Source of the DNA: Pantoea rwandensis
Lineage (GTDB): Bacteria; Pseudomonadota; Gammaproteobacteria; Enterobacterales; Enterobacteriaceae
Assembly: GCF_002095475.1 (NCBI RefSeq)
Contig: NZ_MLFR01000010.1
Span: 88,619 to 152,618 of the forward strand
DNA length: 64,000 nucleotides
Direction of reading: 5' to 3'
The notes beneath the pieces are model-generated. The model searched no databases. It saw only the letters and a program-made list of their open reading frames with translations, and was not told the origin of the DNA. Shown in pieces: positions 1 through 10,990 of the stretch. Each line of letters starts with the position of its first letter. The first letter of the stretch is position 1. Position numbers and translations under genes: made by a program.

Positions 1-604
1 GCACCAGAGCATCAGCGGCAGGCACTAAAGGAGCAATTGCGCGATTACGATCGCGGTCATCGCGTTCCTTTATCTCGGATAAAAGGCGATCAAAGTTAAC
101 ATTAAAGCCCTTCTCCTGCAACTGTAGCATACGACGATGCGCACGCTCTTCTGAACTTGCATCAAGGAAGATTTTAACCGGTGCTTCGGGGAAAACCACC
201 GTCCCCATATCACGACCATCGGCGATCAGTCCGGGCTCTTCGCGGAAGGCACGTTGGCGGCGCAGCAGCGCTTCACGAACACGCGGGAAAGCGGCTACGC
301 GCGAAGCAGTATTACTGACTTCCTGCGTACGGATTTCACCCGTTACATCCTCACCTTCCAAAATTACCTGCATTTCGCCTTCAACCGATAAGAAACGCAC
401 ATCAAGGTGTGCCGCCATCGGGACTAAGGCTTCTTCAGATTCAATATCCACTTGATGATGAAGTGCAGCCAAGGCTAAAACGCGATAAATGGCACCAGAA
501 TCCAGCAAGTGCCACTGCAATGACTCCGCCATCGCTTTACACAAAGTCCCTTTACCAGCGCCACTTGGCCCATCAATGGTAATTACCGGGGCGATTGCCG
601 TCAT
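1..604 (-). CDS. cmk: Cytidylate kinase (3' end outside window)
   Basis: Phosphorylates CMP and dCMP with ATP in the cytoplasm, in pyrimidine nucleotide salvage. The reverse strand reads [20 protein letters not shown] from an ATG at 604, with the P-loop GPSGAGKGT near residues 12-20. Later motifs include DSGAIYR, the [13 protein letters not shown] stretch and the [12 protein letters not shown] lid region. About 201 codons are visible of a family length near 227, so the C-terminus is cut off by the window edge, not by mutation. AGGAG lies 6-7 nt before the start. It follows aroA in the same direction after a 198-bp gap; the ycaL gene found there in E. coli is absent. Confidence 0.96.
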   Translation of the reverse strand, partial: MTAIAPVITIDGPSGAGKGTLCKAMAESLQWHLLDSGAIYRVLALAALHHQVDIESEEALVPMAAHLDVRFLSVEGEMQVILEGEDVTGEIRTQEVSNTASRVAAFPRVREALLRRQRAFREEPGLIADGRDMGTVVFPEAPVKIFLDASSEERAHRRMLQLQEKGFNVNFDRLLSEIKERDDRDRNRAIAPLVPAADALV

Positions 605-773
605 TGTTTTCTCCTGTTGCTGCGTACTTATTATCAGCCTTCTTGGCTGTCTGGATTGCGCAGCATTATACGCTGCCCGCGTCAGGTTAGTTACCCCTTA
701 GCGTAGACAGCGCTAGAAATTTCGACAGATTCAGAAGAATTTCCGCCCAACAAGACCAGAAATAGACGTAGAA

Positions 774-795
774 ACCCGGCACAAGCGCACCGGGT
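774..795 (-). terminator. Probable weak terminator after aroA
   Basis: On the reverse strand ACCCGG and CCGGGT arms (with three further wobble or GC pairs) enclose a short loop and are followed by TTTCT. It sits just past the aroA stop and before cmk. The T tract is poor, so read-through into cmk is likely. Confidence 0.45.
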
Positions 796-802
796 AGAGA
801 GA

Positions 803-2089
803 TCAGGAGGCGTGACTAATTTTTTGCAACTGCTGGAAGTAGTCTGGGAATGTTTTCGCCGTGCAACCTGGGTCAAGAATAGTGACAGGCGTATCTGACA
901 GGGCAACCAAAGCAAAGCACATCGCCATACGGTGGTCGTTGTAGGTTCCAATGTCTGCATGCTGCAACTGAGCCGGAGGGGTAACACGAATAAAATCGTG
1001 CCCTTCTTCCACTTCCGCACCCACTTTGCGCAATTCGGTCGCCATCGCGGCTAAACGATCCGTCTCTTTTACGCGCCAGTTATAGATGTTACGCATTAAG
1101 GTGGTGCCTTCCGCGAACAACGCCGTGGTGGCAATGGTCATCGCCGCATCAGGGATGTGGTTCATGTCCATATCGATAGCGGTCAGTGTCCCGCGCGTAC
1201 AAGCAATGTAGTCATCGCCCCACTCGATCACTGCGCCCATTTTTTCCAAAACGTCAGCAAAACGAATATCGCCCTGCACGCTATTACGCCCAATACCTGT
1301 CACACGTACCGTGCCGCCTTTGATGGCCGCCGCTGCGAGGAAATACGAGGCAGAAGACGCATCGCCTTCAACTAAGTAATCGCCTGGAGACTGATACTGT
1401 TGCTGGCCTTTCACCACGAAACGTTGGTAGTTCTGGTTGTCCACTTCAACACCAAAGCAACGCATCAGATGCAGAGTGATATCAATATAAGGCTTGGAGA
1501 CCAAGTCACCTTTGATAGAGATGACCGTGTCTTTTGGGGCCAACGGTGCGGTCATCAGCAAGGCGGTCAGGAACTGACTTGAAACACTGCCATCGACACT
1601 GACATCACCGCCAACAAAGCCCCCGTTCAGACGCAGTGGCGGATAATCCGTTTGCTCCAGGTAATCAATATTTGCTCCGCCCTGACGCAGCGCATCGACC
1701 AGATGGCCGATTGGACGCTCTTTCATGCGCGGTTCGCCAGTCAAAACTATGGACTGTTGGCCTAAGCACAATGCCGCAGCCAGCGGGCGCATGGCGGTAC
1801 CGGCATTGCCCAGAAACAGCTCCAGAGCCTGGTCACTGTGCAGCGGCCCGGCATTCCCAACCACTTCGCACACAGTACGATCGGCAGAGAGCGTGTAATT
1901 GACACCCAGCGCCTTTAGCGCATTCAGCATGTGTTTAACGTCATCGCTGTCCAGCAAGTTCGTCAGGCGAGTCGTGCCGTTTGCCAGCGCGGCGAGTAAC
2001 AACGCGCGGTTAGAAACGCTTTTTGAACCCGGTAAGTTTACCGTGCCGTCAACGCGGGCAATCGGTTGTAGAGTCAGGGAGTCCTGCAT
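803..2089 (-). CDS. aroA: 3-phosphoshikimate 1-carboxyvinyltransferase (EPSP synthase)
   Basis: Transfers enolpyruvate from PEP to shikimate-3-phosphate in the shikimate pathway. The 428-residue product begins [15 protein letters not shown] and carries [11 protein letters not shown] (catalytic Lys near 23), [13 protein letters not shown] (Gly97 and Pro102, the unmodified class I, glyphosate-sensitive form), [14 protein letters not shown] and [10 protein letters not shown] start 39 nt further upstream is open, but GGAG sits about 10 nt before the ATG at 2089 and homologues begin there. It is downstream of serC in the classic serC-aroA operon, which links serine/pyridoxal and aromatic synthesis. 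Confidence 0.97.
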   Translation of the reverse strand: MQDSLTLQPIARVDGTVNLPGSKSVSNRALLLAALANGTTRLTNLLDSDDVKHMLNALKALGVNYTLSADRTVCEVVGNAGPLHSDQALELFLGNAGTAMRPLAAALCLGQQSIVLTGEPRMKERPIGHLVDALRQGGANIDYLEQTDYPPLRLNGGFVGGDVSVDGSVSSQFLTALLMTAPLAPKDTVISIKGDLVSKPYIDITLHLMRCFGVEVDNQNYQRFVVKGQQQYQSPGDYLVEGDASSASYFLAAAAIKGGTVRVTGIGRNSVQGDIRFADVLEKMGAVIEWGDDYIACTRGTLTAIDMDMNHIPDAAMTIATTALFAEGTTLMRNIYNWRVKETDRLAAMATELRKVGAEVEEGHDFIRVTPPAQLQHADIGTYNDHRMAMCFALVALSDTPVTILDPGCTAKTFPDYFQQLQKISHAS

Positions 2090-2118
2090 GTGAAACCAAA
2101 TCTCCAGAAAAGACGAGA

Positions 2119-2159
2119 CCCCGTCCAATAACGGGGCCAGATGCCAGCTACGCTGGCAT
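2119..2159 (-). other. Two intercistronic hairpins between serC and aroA
   Basis: Two adjacent hairpins fill the 80-bp serC-aroA gap: CCCCGT/ACGGGG (2119-2136) and an 8-bp perfect stem ATGCCAGC/GCTGGCAT with a 3-nt loop (2141-2159). Neither has a T tract, so they look like mRNA-stability or partial-termination structures. Their role is inferred. Confidence 0.5.
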
Positions 2160-2169
2160 GAGTGAGGAA

Positions 2170-3255
2170 TTAGCCGTGGCGACGTTCGAAGTCAATCATG
2201 AACTCAGTCAGGACTTTTACACCCTCCAGTGGCATCGCATTGTAGATCGATGCGCGCATGCCGCCAACCACACGGTGCCCTTTCAGCGCATGCAGGCCAG
2301 CCTGCAGCGACTCTTCCAAGAACACTTTATCCAGTGCAGCATCAGCCAACTGGAAGGGCACGTTCATACGTGAACGGTTAGAAGACGCGACATCATTGCG
2401 GTAGAAGTTGCTGTTATCAATGACGCCATAGAGAAGATCAGCTTTCGCTTGGTTGATCTTATCCATCTCTGCCACACCGCCGTTCTCTTTCAGCCATTTG
2501 AAGACCAAACCTGAAAGATACCAAGCGAATGTTGGTGGAGTATTGAACATGGATTCATTTTCAGCCAGCACCTTATAATCAAGGATAGAAGGCACGTGAC
2601 TTTGCGCTTTGCCCAACAAATCTTCACGCACGACCACCAACGTCAGACCGGCTGGGCCAATATTTTTTTGCGCGCCGGCGTAAATCACACCGTAACGACT
2701 GACGTCAATTGGACGAGACAAGATAGTGGACGAGAGATCGGCAACCACCACTTTGTCACCAAAATCTGGCTCTTCATCAATGGCAATACCATCAATGGTT
2801 TCATTCGGGCAAAAATGCACGTAGGCAGCGTCATCGTTCAACTGCCATTCACGCATCGGTAACAAAGCACGTTTACCTTCATGCGTGGTTTTGATGTCAA
2901 TGGTGTTCGGCGAACAGAATTTTTCTGCTTCTTTAATGGCGCTATGGGCCCAGTAACCACCATCAATGTAATCTGCGGTTTTAGCATCGCCTAACAGGTT
3001 GCCCGGAATGGCAGCAAACTGCGCGCGTGCGCCACCATGGCAGAACAAAACTTTGTAGTTGGATGGGATCTTTAGCAGATCGCGAAAATCCTGTTCTGCT
3101 GCTTCAGCGACAGCAATAAACTCTTTACTGCGGTGACTGATCTCCATCACCGAGGTGCCTAATCCGTGCCAGTTTGTCAATTCTTGTTCTGCACGACGGA
3201 GCACTTCTACCGGCAGCATCGCCGGGCCGGAGCTAAAATTATAAACCTGCGTCAT
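2170..3255 (-). CDS. serC: Phosphoserine/phosphohydroxythreonine aminotransferase
   Basis: PLP-dependent transaminase that makes 3-phosphoserine for serine synthesis and 4-phosphohydroxythreonine for pyridoxal phosphate synthesis. The 361-residue product starts [15 protein letters not shown], has the [12 protein letters not shown] phosphate-binding region and the PLP lysine in [12 protein letters not shown] (about residue 197). Length matches the family (362 in E. coli). GAGGGG lies 3 nt before the ATG. It is first gene of serC-aroA and is divergent from ycaO; ycaP, which lies here in E. coli, is missing. Confidence 0.97.
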   Translation of the reverse strand: MTQVYNFSSGPAMLPVEVLRRAEQELTNWHGLGTSVMEISHRSKEFIAVAEAAEQDFRDLLKIPSNYKVLFCHGGARAQFAAIPGNLLGDAKTADYIDGGYWAHSAIKEAEKFCSPNTIDIKTTHEGKRALLPMREWQLNDDAAYVHFCPNETIDGIAIDEEPDFGDKVVVADLSSTILSRPIDVSRYGVIYAGAQKNIGPAGLTLVVVREDLLGKAQSHVPSILDYKVLAENESMFNTPPTFAWYLSGLVFKWLKENGGVAEMDKINQAKADLLYGVIDNSNFYRNDVASSNRSRMNVPFQLADAALDKVFLEESLQAGLHALKGHRVVGGMRASIYNAMPLEGVKVLTEFMIDFERRHG

Positions 3256-3567
3256 TTCCCCTCACCACTGTCATATCGAACGGTTATGAATACCCCATCG
3301 GTTTTATCATTGCCTCCGAATGGCTGCAATCATTAATCCGGTGGAGATCACATTTCCAGAGCTGGCACCGCCGCAGCTTATGTCATAAATGCAATAAGCC
3401 ACGGAATTTTGTGAGGTCGTTTCCTGAAGTAAAATCAGAATGCAGCCAGCCACTGAAAAAGCCGTAACAATGCCGCGATAAATTTGGACCATGAATAGCG
3501 AAGCAGGCGCAAAACCCGTATCATTGCGCGCTTTACGCCCACCCCATCGACTTGAGAGAGCGCCAAC
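3256..3567. promoter_or_regulatory. Divergent serC / ycaO promoter region (312 bp, no gene)
   Basis: No convincing ORF, RNA or repeat is visible. It must hold the divergent promoters of serC and ycaO. I see no strong -35/-10 pair. Short reading frames here have no Shine-Dalgarno site or family resemblance. Confidence 0.5.
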
Positions 3568-5331
3568 ATGACGCAAACGTTTATTCCAGGAAAAGACGCC
3601 GCACTGGAAGACTCCATCGCACGCTTCCAGCAGAAACTGCAAGACTTAGGCTTCAACATTGAAGAAGCCTCCTGGCTGAACCCGGTTCCACATGTTTGGT
3701 CTGTGCACATCCGCGATCGCGACTGCCCACTGTGTTTTACTAACGGTAAAGGTGCCAGTAAGAAAGCCGCACTGGCCTCAGCGTTGGGCGAATATTTTGA
3801 GCGTCTCTCAACCAACTATTTCTTTGCCGATTTCTGGCTGGGTCAGTCGATTGCCAATGGCGATTTCGTTCATTACCCGAATGAGAAATGGTTCCCACTG
3901 ACCGACGATAACAGCTTGCCAGCAGGCATTCTGGATGCGCGTTTGCAGAAGTTTTACGATCCTGAAGACAGCCTGAACGCCTCAGATCTGATTGACCTGC
4001 AGTCAGGTAATGCTGACCGTGGTATCTGCGGCCTGCCATTTACCCGTCAGTCAGACCAGCAGACGGTCTACATTCCGATGAACATCATCGGCAACCTATA
4101 CGTATCTAACGGTATGTCAGCGGGTAACACCGCGAATGAGGCTCGTGTGCAGGGGCTTTCTGAAGTCTTTGAACGCCACATCAAAAATCGCATTATCGCG
4201 GAATCCATCAGCCTGCCAGAGATCCCTGCTGAAGTTATGCAGCGCTATCCGGGCGTCATTGAGGCCATTGAACGTCTGGAAGCCGAAGGTTTCCCTATCT
4301 TCTCTTACGATGCTTCACTCGGCGGCAAGTACCCGGTTATTTGCGTGGTGCTGTTCAACCCAGCCAACGGCACTTGCTTCGCCTCCTTTGGTGCACATCC
4401 AGACTTCGGTGTCGCGCTTGAGCGTACCGTAACCGAATTGCTGCAAGGCCGTGGACTAAAAGATCTCGACGTCTTCACGCCGCCGACGTTCGATGACGAA
4501 GAAGTCGCTGAACATGCCAATCTGGAAACTCACTTCATTGACTCCAGTGGTTTGATCTCTTGGGATATGTTCAAAGACGATGCGGATTATCCGTTCGTTG
4601 ACTGGAGCTTCGCGGGGAATACCCATGAAGAGTTCGATACGCTGATGGCCATCTTCCGTGCAGAAGATAAAGAAGTTTACATCGCTGACTACGAACATCT
4701 GAGCGTTTACGCTTGCCGCATCATCGTTCCTGGCATGTCTGATATTTATCCGGCGGAAGACTTGTTGCTAGCAAATAACAGCATGGGTGCGCCACTGCGT
4801 GAAACCTTACTGGCATTGCCTGCTAGCGAATGGGAACCCGAGGCCTATTTGAACCTTATCGAGCAGTTGGATGAAGAAGGCCATGACGACTTCACCCGTG
4901 TACGTGAACTGTTAGGCCTTGCATCCGGTAAAGACAACGGCTGGTATACCCTGCGCATTGGTGAATTGAAAGCCATGCTAGCGCTGGCCGGTGGCGATTT
5001 GGATCAAGCGTTGATCTGGACCGAATGGACCATGGAGTTCAACCAGTCGATCTTCACTGAAGAGCGCGCCAACTACTACCGCTGCCTGCAGACGTTGTTG
5101 CTGCTGGCGATGGAAGAAGAGCGTGATCCTCTGCAATATCACCGCGCATTCGTTCGTATGTATGGCCAAGCAGCGGTTGACGATGCCTCTGCCGCTATCA
5201 GTGGCGAAGCGCCATTCTATGGCCTGCAAGCGGTAGACCTCGATTTGAAAGCATTCCCTGCGCACCAAGCTCTCTTAGCAGCTTATGAGAAGTTGCAGGT
5301 GGCTAAGCGTCAATACTGGTCAAAGAAATAA
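3568..5331 (+). CDS. ycaO: YcaO, accessory factor for ribosomal protein S12 methylthiolation
   Basis: Founding member of the ATP-dependent YcaO cyclodehydratase-like family. In E. coli it promotes RimO-dependent beta-methylthiolation of an aspartate in S12. The 587-residue product has the nucleotide/Mg-binding acidic motifs SALGEYFERL (Glu75, Glu78) and EARVQGLSEVFERH, and a helical, TPR-like C-terminal half. Length equals the E. coli protein (586). A GAGAGAG purine tract precedes the ATG. It lies upstream of focA, as in E. coli, and has its own terminator. Its partner gene rimO is also in this window. Confidence 0.95.
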   Translation: MTQTFIPGKDAALEDSIARFQQKLQDLGFNIEEASWLNPVPHVWSVHIRDRDCPLCFTNGKGASKKAALASALGEYFERLSTNYFFADFWLGQSIANGDFVHYPNEKWFPLTDDNSLPAGILDARLQKFYDPEDSLNASDLIDLQSGNADRGICGLPFTRQSDQQTVYIPMNIIGNLYVSNGMSAGNTANEARVQGLSEVFERHIKNRIIAESISLPEIPAEVMQRYPGVIEAIERLEAEGFPIFSYDASLGGKYPVICVVLFNPANGTCFASFGAHPDFGVALERTVTELLQGRGLKDLDVFTPPTFDDEEVAEHANLETHFIDSSGLISWDMFKDDADYPFVDWSFAGNTHEEFDTLMAIFRAEDKEVYIADYEHLSVYACRIIVPGMSDIYPAEDLLLANNSMGAPLRETLLALPASEWEPEAYLNLIEQLDEEGHDDFTRVRELLGLASGKDNGWYTLRIGELKAMLALAGGDLDQALIWTEWTMEFNQSIFTEERANYYRCLQTLLLLAMEEERDPLQYHRAFVRMYGQAAVDDASAAISGEAPFYGLQAVDLDLKAFPAHQALLAAYEKLQVAKRQYWSKK

Positions 5332-5371
5332 TTACGACTATTTCATCCCGCATCAGAGATATGTAATAGAT

Positions 5372-5402
5372 GGCACTGAACTATTTCAGTGCCTTTTTTA
5401 TT
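5372..5402 (+). terminator. Rho-independent terminator of ycaO
   Basis: Perfect 9-bp stem GGCACTGAA/TTCAGTGCC with a 4-nt CTAT loop, followed by six T residues, 40 bp past the ycaO stop. Confidence 0.92.
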
Positions 5403-5424
5403 GTCATGAAATACGCGCATCACA

Positions 5425-5474
5425 GTTAATGTTTATATTTAACAAGTCATCTTCAATAGTTAAATTAAATTAAC
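5425..5474. promoter_or_regulatory. ArcA-like boxes upstream of focA
   Basis: AT-rich stretch with GTTAAT (5425-5430) and a near-palindrome GTTAAATTAAATTAAC (5459-5474), resembling ArcA-P direct repeats (consensus GTTAATTAAATGTTA). ArcA activates focA-pflB in E. coli. The match is by eye. The remaining gene-free sequence from 5475 to 5609 is AT-rich with no other feature that I can support. Confidence 0.4.
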
Positions 5475-5609
5475 ATTACTCTGGCAAGCACCCTGCTCCA
5501 TTAAAATTTTATTGTATAAATTAAAAAATATTTAATATATATAAATCATGTAGTTAATAACAAAACCTCAATCCACTCGCCTCGCTTATCCCTCACCTAC
5601 CCGGCATTT

Positions 5610-5658
5610 ATGATCCACATCAATTCCTGTCCTATACTCGTTTGTTAGTATCTCTACA
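5610..5658 (+). promoter_or_regulatory. Candidate FNR-dependent focA promoter
   Basis: ATGAT-CCAC-ATCAA (5610-5623) differs from the FNR consensus TTGAT-N4-ATCAA at one base. A TAGTAT -10-like hexamer at 5646-5651 would put the start near 5658 and the FNR site centre at -41.5, the usual class II position. A second -10-like hexamer, TATACT (5633-5638), does not give this spacing. Confidence 0.55.
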
Positions 5659-5681
5659 GACAATTTATGGAGAGCGTTAGT

Positions 5682-6542
5682 GTGAAAGCTGACAACCCTT
5701 TTAATGCATTACTACCCGCGGCAATGGCAAAAGTTGCAGAAGATGCCGGTGTCTATAAAGCGACTAAACATCCTCTCACGACCTTCTTCCTTGCCATCAC
5801 CGCTGGCGTATTTATTTCAATCGCATTCGTCTTTTACATCACAGCCACCACTGGCACTGGTGCAATGCCTTACGGTATAGCCAAGTTGATTGGGGGAATT
5901 TGCTTCTCATTAGGCTTGATGTTGGTGGTCGTTTGTGGCGCAGACCTCTTCACCTCAACCGTCCTCATTGTGGTCGCAAAAGCCAGCGGTCGCATTACCT
6001 GGCTGCAACTCGGCCGTCACTGGCTGTATGTCTATATCGGCAATCTGTTTGGTGCGCTGTTCTTTGTCGTACTGATGTGGCTAGCGGGGGAACATATGGT
6101 CGCCAATGGTGCGTGGGGTTTAAACGTACTCCAGACCGCTGATCATAAAATGCATCACACCTTTGTTGAAGCCGTGAGTCTGGGCATCCTCGCCAATCTG
6201 ATGGTCTGTCTGGCCGTATGGATGAGTTACTCCGGTCGCAGCTTGTTCGACAAAATGTTTGCCATGATATTGCCTGTCGGGATGTTTGTTGCCAGCGGCT
6301 TCGAGCACAGCATCGCCAACATGTTTTTGGTCCCTATGGCTATCGTCATTCGCGATTTCGCCAGCCCGGAATTCTGGCAAATGGCCGGTTCCAGCGCCGC
6401 GCAGTTCCCTTCTCTCAGCGTTGGCGACTTTATTGTTAATAACCTCATTCCAGTGACAATCGGCAACATTATCGGTGGTGGGTTGTTAGTCGGTTTGACC
6501 TACTGGGTCATCTATCTGCGCGGTGATGATCCGGTGCATTAA
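5682..6542 (+). CDS. focA: Formate channel FocA (formate-nitrite transporter family)
   Basis: Pentameric inner-membrane channel that exports and imports formate made by PflB. The 286-residue product has six hydrophobic segments and the FNT signatures CGADLFTSTVLIVVAKASGR, GNLFGALFFV and ASGFEHSIANMF (central histidine near 209). I use the GTG at 5682 (GTG AAA GCT GAC): GGAGAG lies 7 nt before it and homologues begin MKADNPF. The ATG at 5667 has no ribosome site and itself overlaps that SD. It is 67 bp upstream of pflB, in the same operon. Confidence 0.95.
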   Translation: MKADNPFNALLPAAMAKVAEDAGVYKATKHPLTTFFLAITAGVFISIAFVFYITATTGTGAMPYGIAKLIGGICFSLGLMLVVVCGADLFTSTVLIVVAKASGRITWLQLGRHWLYVYIGNLFGALFFVVLMWLAGEHMVANGAWGLNVLQTADHKMHHTFVEAVSLGILANLMVCLAVWMSYSGRSLFDKMFAMILPVGMFVASGFEHSIANMFLVPMAIVIRDFASPEFWQMAGSSAAQFPSLSVGDFIVNNLIPVTIGNIIGGGLLVGLTYWVIYLRGDDPVH

Positions 6543-6609
6543 GAAATTAAAACGGGCGTGCTCAAGGGCACGTCATCGTCAGAGTCTCCCTAAATAAGGC
6601 AGGTATATT

Positions 6610-8892
6610 ATGTCCGAACTTAACGAAAAGATGGCGTCAGCCTGGGAAGGATTTAGCGCCGGCGAATGGCAGAACGGCGTCAACGTCCGTGACTTTATCC
6701 AGAAAAACTACACCCCGTATGAAGGTGATGAGACTTTCCTTGCGGGCGCAACGCCAGCCACCACTAAATTGTGGGATAGCGTGCTGGAAGGTATCAAAAT
6801 AGAGAACCGCACCCATGCACCGGTTGATTTCGATACTGACCTCGCTTCTACCATCACTTCACACGATGCGGGTTATATTAATAAGTCTCTTGAGACCATT
6901 GTGGGTCTGCAAACCGAAGCACCTCTGAAACGCGCCATCATCCCGTTTGGCGGTATCAAAATGGTCGAGGGTTCTTGCAAGGTTTATGGCCGCGAACTCG
7001 ATTCTGGACTGAAAAAAGTCTTTACCGACTATCGTAAAACTCACAACCAAGGTGTGTTCGATGTCTATACTCCTGACATCCTGCGCTGCCGTAAGTCTGG
7101 TGTGTTAACCGGTCTGCCTGATGCCTATGGTCGTGGTCGTATCATCGGTGACTACCGTCGCGTTGCGCTGTACGGCATCGATTATCTGATGAAAGATAAA
7201 GTGGCGCAGTTCAATTCACTGCAGAGCGATATGGAAAATGGTGTCAATCTTGAAGACACCATCCGCCTGCGTGAAGAGATCTCTGAACAACATCGTGCGC
7301 TGGGTCAGATCAAAGAGATGGCGGCAAAATATGGGTTCGACATCTCTCTGCCAGCTGAGACTGCACAAGAAGCGGTACAGTGGACTTACTTTGGTTACCT
7401 GGCTGCCGTGAAATCTCAGAACGGCGCCGCCATGTCATTTGGCCGCGTATCAACCTTCCTTGACGTCTATATCGACCGCGATATTAAAGCCGGTAAACTA
7501 ACGGAAGAAGGCGCGCAGGAACTGATCGACCATCTGGTGATGAAGCTGCGTATGGTGCGCTTCCTGCGTACCCCAGAATATGATGAACTCTTCTCTGGTG
7601 ACCCAATTTGGGCAACGGAGTCGCTCGCGGGTATGGGTGTCGATGGACGTACGATGGTGACAAAAAGCACCTTCCGCTTCCTCAACACCCTTTACACTAT
7701 GGGCCCTTCACCAGAACCTAATATGACCATTCTGTGGTCAGAAAAACTGCCTATTAACTTCAAAAAATACGCGGCGAAAGTCTCCATCGATACCTCGTCA
7801 TTGCAGTACGAAAATGATGACCTGATGCGCCCTGACTTTGACAATGATGACTACGCCATTGCCTGCTGTGTGAGCCCGATGATTGTCGGCAAACAAATGC
7901 AGTTCTTTGGTGCTCGCGCCAACCTGGCAAAAACGCTGCTGTACGCAATCAACGGCGGTGTGGACGAAAAACTGAAAATGCAGGTTGGTCCAAAAGAAGC
8001 GCCAATTACTGATGAGATTCTGGATTTCGACATTGTTATGGCACGCATGGATCACTTCATGGATTGGCTGGCAAAACAGTATGTCACCTCGTTGAATATC
8101 ATCCATTACATGCACGATAAGTACAGCTACGAAGCATCATTGATGGCGCTGCACGACCGAGACGTCTATCGCACCATGGCGTGTGGTATTGCGGGCTTGT
8201 CCGTCGCAGCAGATTCCCTGTCAGCAATTAAGTACGCTAAAGTCAAAACAGTTCGTGATGCAGATGGCCTCGCGGTTGATTTTGAAATCGAAGGAGAATA
8301 TCCGCAGTTTGGGAATAACGATTCGCGCGTTGATGACATGGCATGTGACTTGGTTGAACGTTTCATGAAGAAAATTCAGAAACTGCAAACCTATCGTAAC
8401 GCGGTACCGACTCAGTCCGTTCTGACCATCACCTCTAATGTGGTTTACGGTAAAAAAACCGGTAATACACCTGATGGTCGTCGCGCCGGTGCACCATTTG
8501 GACCGGGTGCAAACCCAATGCACGGACGCGATCAAAAAGGTGCGGTTGCCTCACTGACTTCCGTTGCCAAACTGCCGTTTGCCTACGCCAAAGATGGTAT
8601 CTCTTATACCTTCTCTATCGTGCCAAATGCGCTGGGTAAAGACGATAATGTGCGCAAAACCAACCTTGCAGGTTTGATGGATGGGTACTTCCATCACGAA
8701 GCGAACATTGAGGGCGGGCAGCACCTTAACGTCAATGTTATGAACCGTGAAATGCTGTTGGATGCGATGGAACATCCAGAGAAATATCCACAGCTGACCA
8801 TCCGTGTGTCTGGCTATGCTGTACGTTTTAACTCGCTGACTAAAGAGCAGCAGCAGGATGTGATTACCCGTACATTCACTCAGTCACTGTAA
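6610..8892 (+). CDS. pflB: Formate C-acetyltransferase (pyruvate formate-lyase)
   Basis: Anaerobic glycyl-radical enzyme that converts pyruvate and CoA to acetyl-CoA and formate. The 760-residue product has the catalytic cysteine pair Cys419-Cys420 in [11 protein letters not shown] and the radical glycine Gly735 in [10 protein letters not shown], matching E. coli counting the initial Met. Length is as in E. coli (760). Activated by PflA, encoded 160 bp downstream; its product formate leaves through FocA. The ATG is preceded by GGCAGG. Confidence 0.98.
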   Translation: MSELNEKMASAWEGFSAGEWQNGVNVRDFIQKNYTPYEGDETFLAGATPATTKLWDSVLEGIKIENRTHAPVDFDTDLASTITSHDAGYINKSLETIVGLQTEAPLKRAIIPFGGIKMVEGSCKVYGRELDSGLKKVFTDYRKTHNQGVFDVYTPDILRCRKSGVLTGLPDAYGRGRIIGDYRRVALYGIDYLMKDKVAQFNSLQSDMENGVNLEDTIRLREEISEQHRALGQIKEMAAKYGFDISLPAETAQEAVQWTYFGYLAAVKSQNGAAMSFGRVSTFLDVYIDRDIKAGKLTEEGAQELIDHLVMKLRMVRFLRTPEYDELFSGDPIWATESLAGMGVDGRTMVTKSTFRFLNTLYTMGPSPEPNMTILWSEKLPINFKKYAAKVSIDTSSLQYENDDLMRPDFDNDDYAIACCVSPMIVGKQMQFFGARANLAKTLLYAINGGVDEKLKMQVGPKEAPITDEILDFDIVMARMDHFMDWLAKQYVTSLNIIHYMHDKYSYEASLMALHDRDVYRTMACGIAGLSVAADSLSAIKYAKVKTVRDADGLAVDFEIEGEYPQFGNNDSRVDDMACDLVERFMKKIQKLQTYRNAVPTQSVLTITSNVVYGKKTGNTPDGRRAGAPFGPGANPMHGRDQKGAVASLTSVAKLPFAYAKDGISYTFSIVPNALGKDDNVRKTNLAGLMDGYFHHEANIEGGQHLNVNVMNREMLLDAMEHPEKYPQLTIRVSGYAVRFNSLTKEQQQDVITRTFTQSL

Positions 8893-8908
8893 TCCTCCCT
8901 GAGATTTG

Positions 8909-8930
8909 AAGGCTCCTGCGGGAGCCTTTT
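8909..8930 (+). terminator. Hairpin terminator between pflB and pflA
   Basis: AAGGCTCC/GGAGCCTT stem with TGCG loop and a short TTTT tail, 17 bp past the pflB stop. Probably reduces transcription into pflA, which needs less product than pflB. Confidence 0.7.
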
Positions 8931-9051
8931 CTCCACAAGTCTATTTTGCCCGTTTGCTCACTAGGGCAACCTGGCAAAATCGACTTTAATCCAAGAGCAC
9001 AACAGAGATTGTGCCGCCTGATGTTAGGGCTAAACCGGAGAACTCATCGCA

Positions 9052-9792
9052 ATGTCTACCATCGGTCGTATCCACTCATTTGAATCTTGCGGCACCGTTG
9101 ACGGTCCTGGCATCCGTTTTATCACATTCTTTCAAGGCTGCCTGATGCGCTGCCTTTATTGCCATAACCGCGACACATGGGACACCCACGGGGGTAAAGA
9201 AATTACCGTTGAAGCGCTAATGAAGGATGTCGTGTCTTATCGGCACTTCATGAATGCCTCAGGGGGAGGTGTCACTGCATCAGGAGGCGAAGCGATTCTG
9301 CAAGCCGAGTTCGTGCGCGATTGGTTCCGTGCCTGTAAAGCGGAAGGCATTCATACCTGTCTGGATACCAACGGTTTTGTACGTCGTTATGATCCGGTGA
9401 TTGACGAACTGCTGGATGCTACCGATCTGGTTATGCTCGACCTGAAACAAATCAATGATGATGTGCACCAGATTCTGGTCGGCGTTTCCAACCATCGCAC
9501 CCTTGATTTCGCGCGCTATCTGCAAAAGAAAGGCAAACGGACCTGGATTCGCTTTGTGGTCGTACCGGGCTATTCGGATGATGACGACTCCGTGCACCGT
9601 TTGGGCAAGTTTACCCAGGACATGGAGAACATCGAAAAAATCGAGCTGCTGCCCTATCACGAATTAGGCAAACATAAATGGATTGCCATGGGTGAAGAGT
9701 ACAAGCTTGACGGCGTAAAACCCCCAAGCAAAGAAACTATGGAGCGGGTAAAGAACATTCTCGCGAGCTATGGTCATGAGGTGATGTATTGA
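9052..9792 (+). CDS. pflA: Pyruvate formate-lyase 1-activating enzyme
   Basis: Radical-SAM enzyme that installs the glycyl radical on PflB. The 246-residue product has the [4Fe-4S] motif CLMRCLYC (Cys30, Cys34, Cys37) and the SAM-binding GGE in ASGGEAIL. Length matches E. coli PflA (246). A CGGAG Shine-Dalgarno site is about 10 nt upstream. It sits directly behind its substrate gene and is convergent with ycaD across a shared terminator. Confidence 0.97.
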   Translation: MSTIGRIHSFESCGTVDGPGIRFITFFQGCLMRCLYCHNRDTWDTHGGKEITVEALMKDVVSYRHFMNASGGGVTASGGEAILQAEFVRDWFRACKAEGIHTCLDTNGFVRRYDPVIDELLDATDLVMLDLKQINDDVHQILVGVSNHRTLDFARYLQKKGKRTWIRFVVVPGYSDDDDSVHRLGKFTQDMENIEKIELLPYHELGKHKWIAMGEEYKLDGVKPPSKETMERVKNILASYGHEVMY

Positions 9793-9798
9793 CACAAA

Positions 9799-9821
9799 AA
9801 AGGGGAGCATTCGCTCCCCTT
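9799..9821. terminator. Bidirectional terminator between pflA and ycaD
   Basis: AAGGGGAGC/GCTCCCCTT stem with ATTC loop. The reverse strand has a six-T tail, so it is strongest for ycaD; the forward tail TCTC is weak for pflA. Confidence 0.85.
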
Positions 9822-9838
9822 CTCAGTTCTGCAGAACC

Positions 9839-10990
9839 TTATGCGTGCGCCACTGGCGTCGCGTGTTGGTCAGCCTTACGCAACAGCATGACTAAATAGA
9901 CTAACGCCACTGCGGCAATCATCACAAACAGCAGGCGGTCGGAGTAATTCTGCATCAACATGGATGTCATCCCCGGTCCTACGAGACTGCCAATGGTGTA
10001 GCTAAACAACAACGCCTGGTTCATAGCAACCAGTTCATGGTGGGATACGGTTTCACATGCCCAAGACATGGCTACTGGATAAAGCGTAAAGCCAGCCAGC
10101 CCCAGCACAAACAGTGCTGGTGCCATTGCGGTGTCACCTAGCATGGCAATCGCACCCAGAATCACCACAAAAACTTGCACGCGTAACACCATTAAGCGAC
10201 CAAAACGATCTGCAAGACGTCCTACAGGCCACTGCCCAACGATGCCCGCACTGACCAGTAATGCCATCCAGTATCCGATGTTGGCATCACTCATGCCACG
10301 ATGTGAGAGATACAATGGCATCAGTCCGTACAGCGAACCCAGAACAATACCTGAGATGATGCAACCGTTAATCCCTAAACGAGAACTACGACGACGTAAC
10401 ATGCTCCAAATACGCCCGGTCGAAGCTTCTTCAGGTGCTTCGCTGGTATTGACGCGCAGAAACAACACTGGCAATACCGCACAGACAATCAATGCAGTGA
10501 CCCATGGAATAACATGCAACAATTCGGTAGAAACACGGCTCACTAATAGCTGACCCGCAACAGTGCCCAGGTAATAAACAATCATATAGGCGGCGAGCAA
10601 TCGACCACGGTTACGCACAGTGCCGCTACACAGCAAGGCGCTCTCCACCACTACCCAAATCAATGCACAACCTAAGCCCGCGACAAAACGCAGTATTGTC
10701 CAGCTGTAGAAGCCCTCAAACAGCGCCATCCCCATAGTGGCTAACGCGAACCATACGCTTGCCAGATAAAAACAGCGGTTGAAGCCGTAGCGATTAATCA
10801 ACCAACCTGCCAGCAAAGTCCCCAGCAGGTTCCCGGTATAATAAGCTGAGCTGGCCATACCCACCTGCCAGGTCGGCAGTTGATTGTGAGTAAGCCACAG
10901 TGGTACCAGCGTATTAAGCACAGCAATAGACACCGTCATTAGCATTAAGCCGCAAAGCAGCAACACGACGGGGCGCGACCAGGTAGACAT
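9839..10990 (-). CDS. ycaD: MFS-type transporter YcaD
   Basis: Predicted inner-membrane major facilitator with about 12 transmembrane segments; its substrate is not known. The 383-residue product reads [18 protein letters not shown] and carries the MFS motif A-like [16 protein letters not shown] near mid-protein. Homologues start at this ATG. The frame is open for 16 more codons (to 11038), but neither start has a clear Shine-Dalgarno site, so the exact N-terminus is uncertain. The gene stands alone between pflA and serS; the dmsABC block present between these regions in E. coli is absent. Confidence 0.9.
   Translation of the reverse strand: MSTWSRPVVLLLCGLMLMTVSIAVLNTLVPLWLTHNQLPTWQVGMASSAYYTGNLLGTLLAGWLINRYGFNRCFYLASVWFALATMGMALFEGFYSWTILRFVAGLGCALIWVVVESALLCSGTVRNRGRLLAAYMIVYYLGTVAGQLLVSRVSTELLHVIPWVTALIVCAVLPVLFLRVNTSEAPEEASTGRIWSMLRRRSSRLGINGCIISGIVLGSLYGLMPLYLSHRGMSDANIGYWMALLVSAGIVGQWPVGRLADRFGRLMVLRVQVFVVILGAIAMLGDTAMAPALFVLGLAGFTLYPVAMSWACETVSHHELVAMNQALLFSYTIGSLVGPGMTSMLMQNYSDRLLFVMIAAVALVYLVMLLRKADQHATPVAHA

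Noticed and set aside
3571..3586. PurR-like sequence ACGCAAACGTTTATTC
   Set aside because: It is the coding sequence of the conserved YcaO N-terminus (TQTF), and the right half does not match the operator.
3307..3642. 111-codon reverse frame between serC and ycaO as a possible remnant of ycaP
   Set aside because: It shows no membrane pattern like YcaP and overlaps the start of ycaO in antisense.
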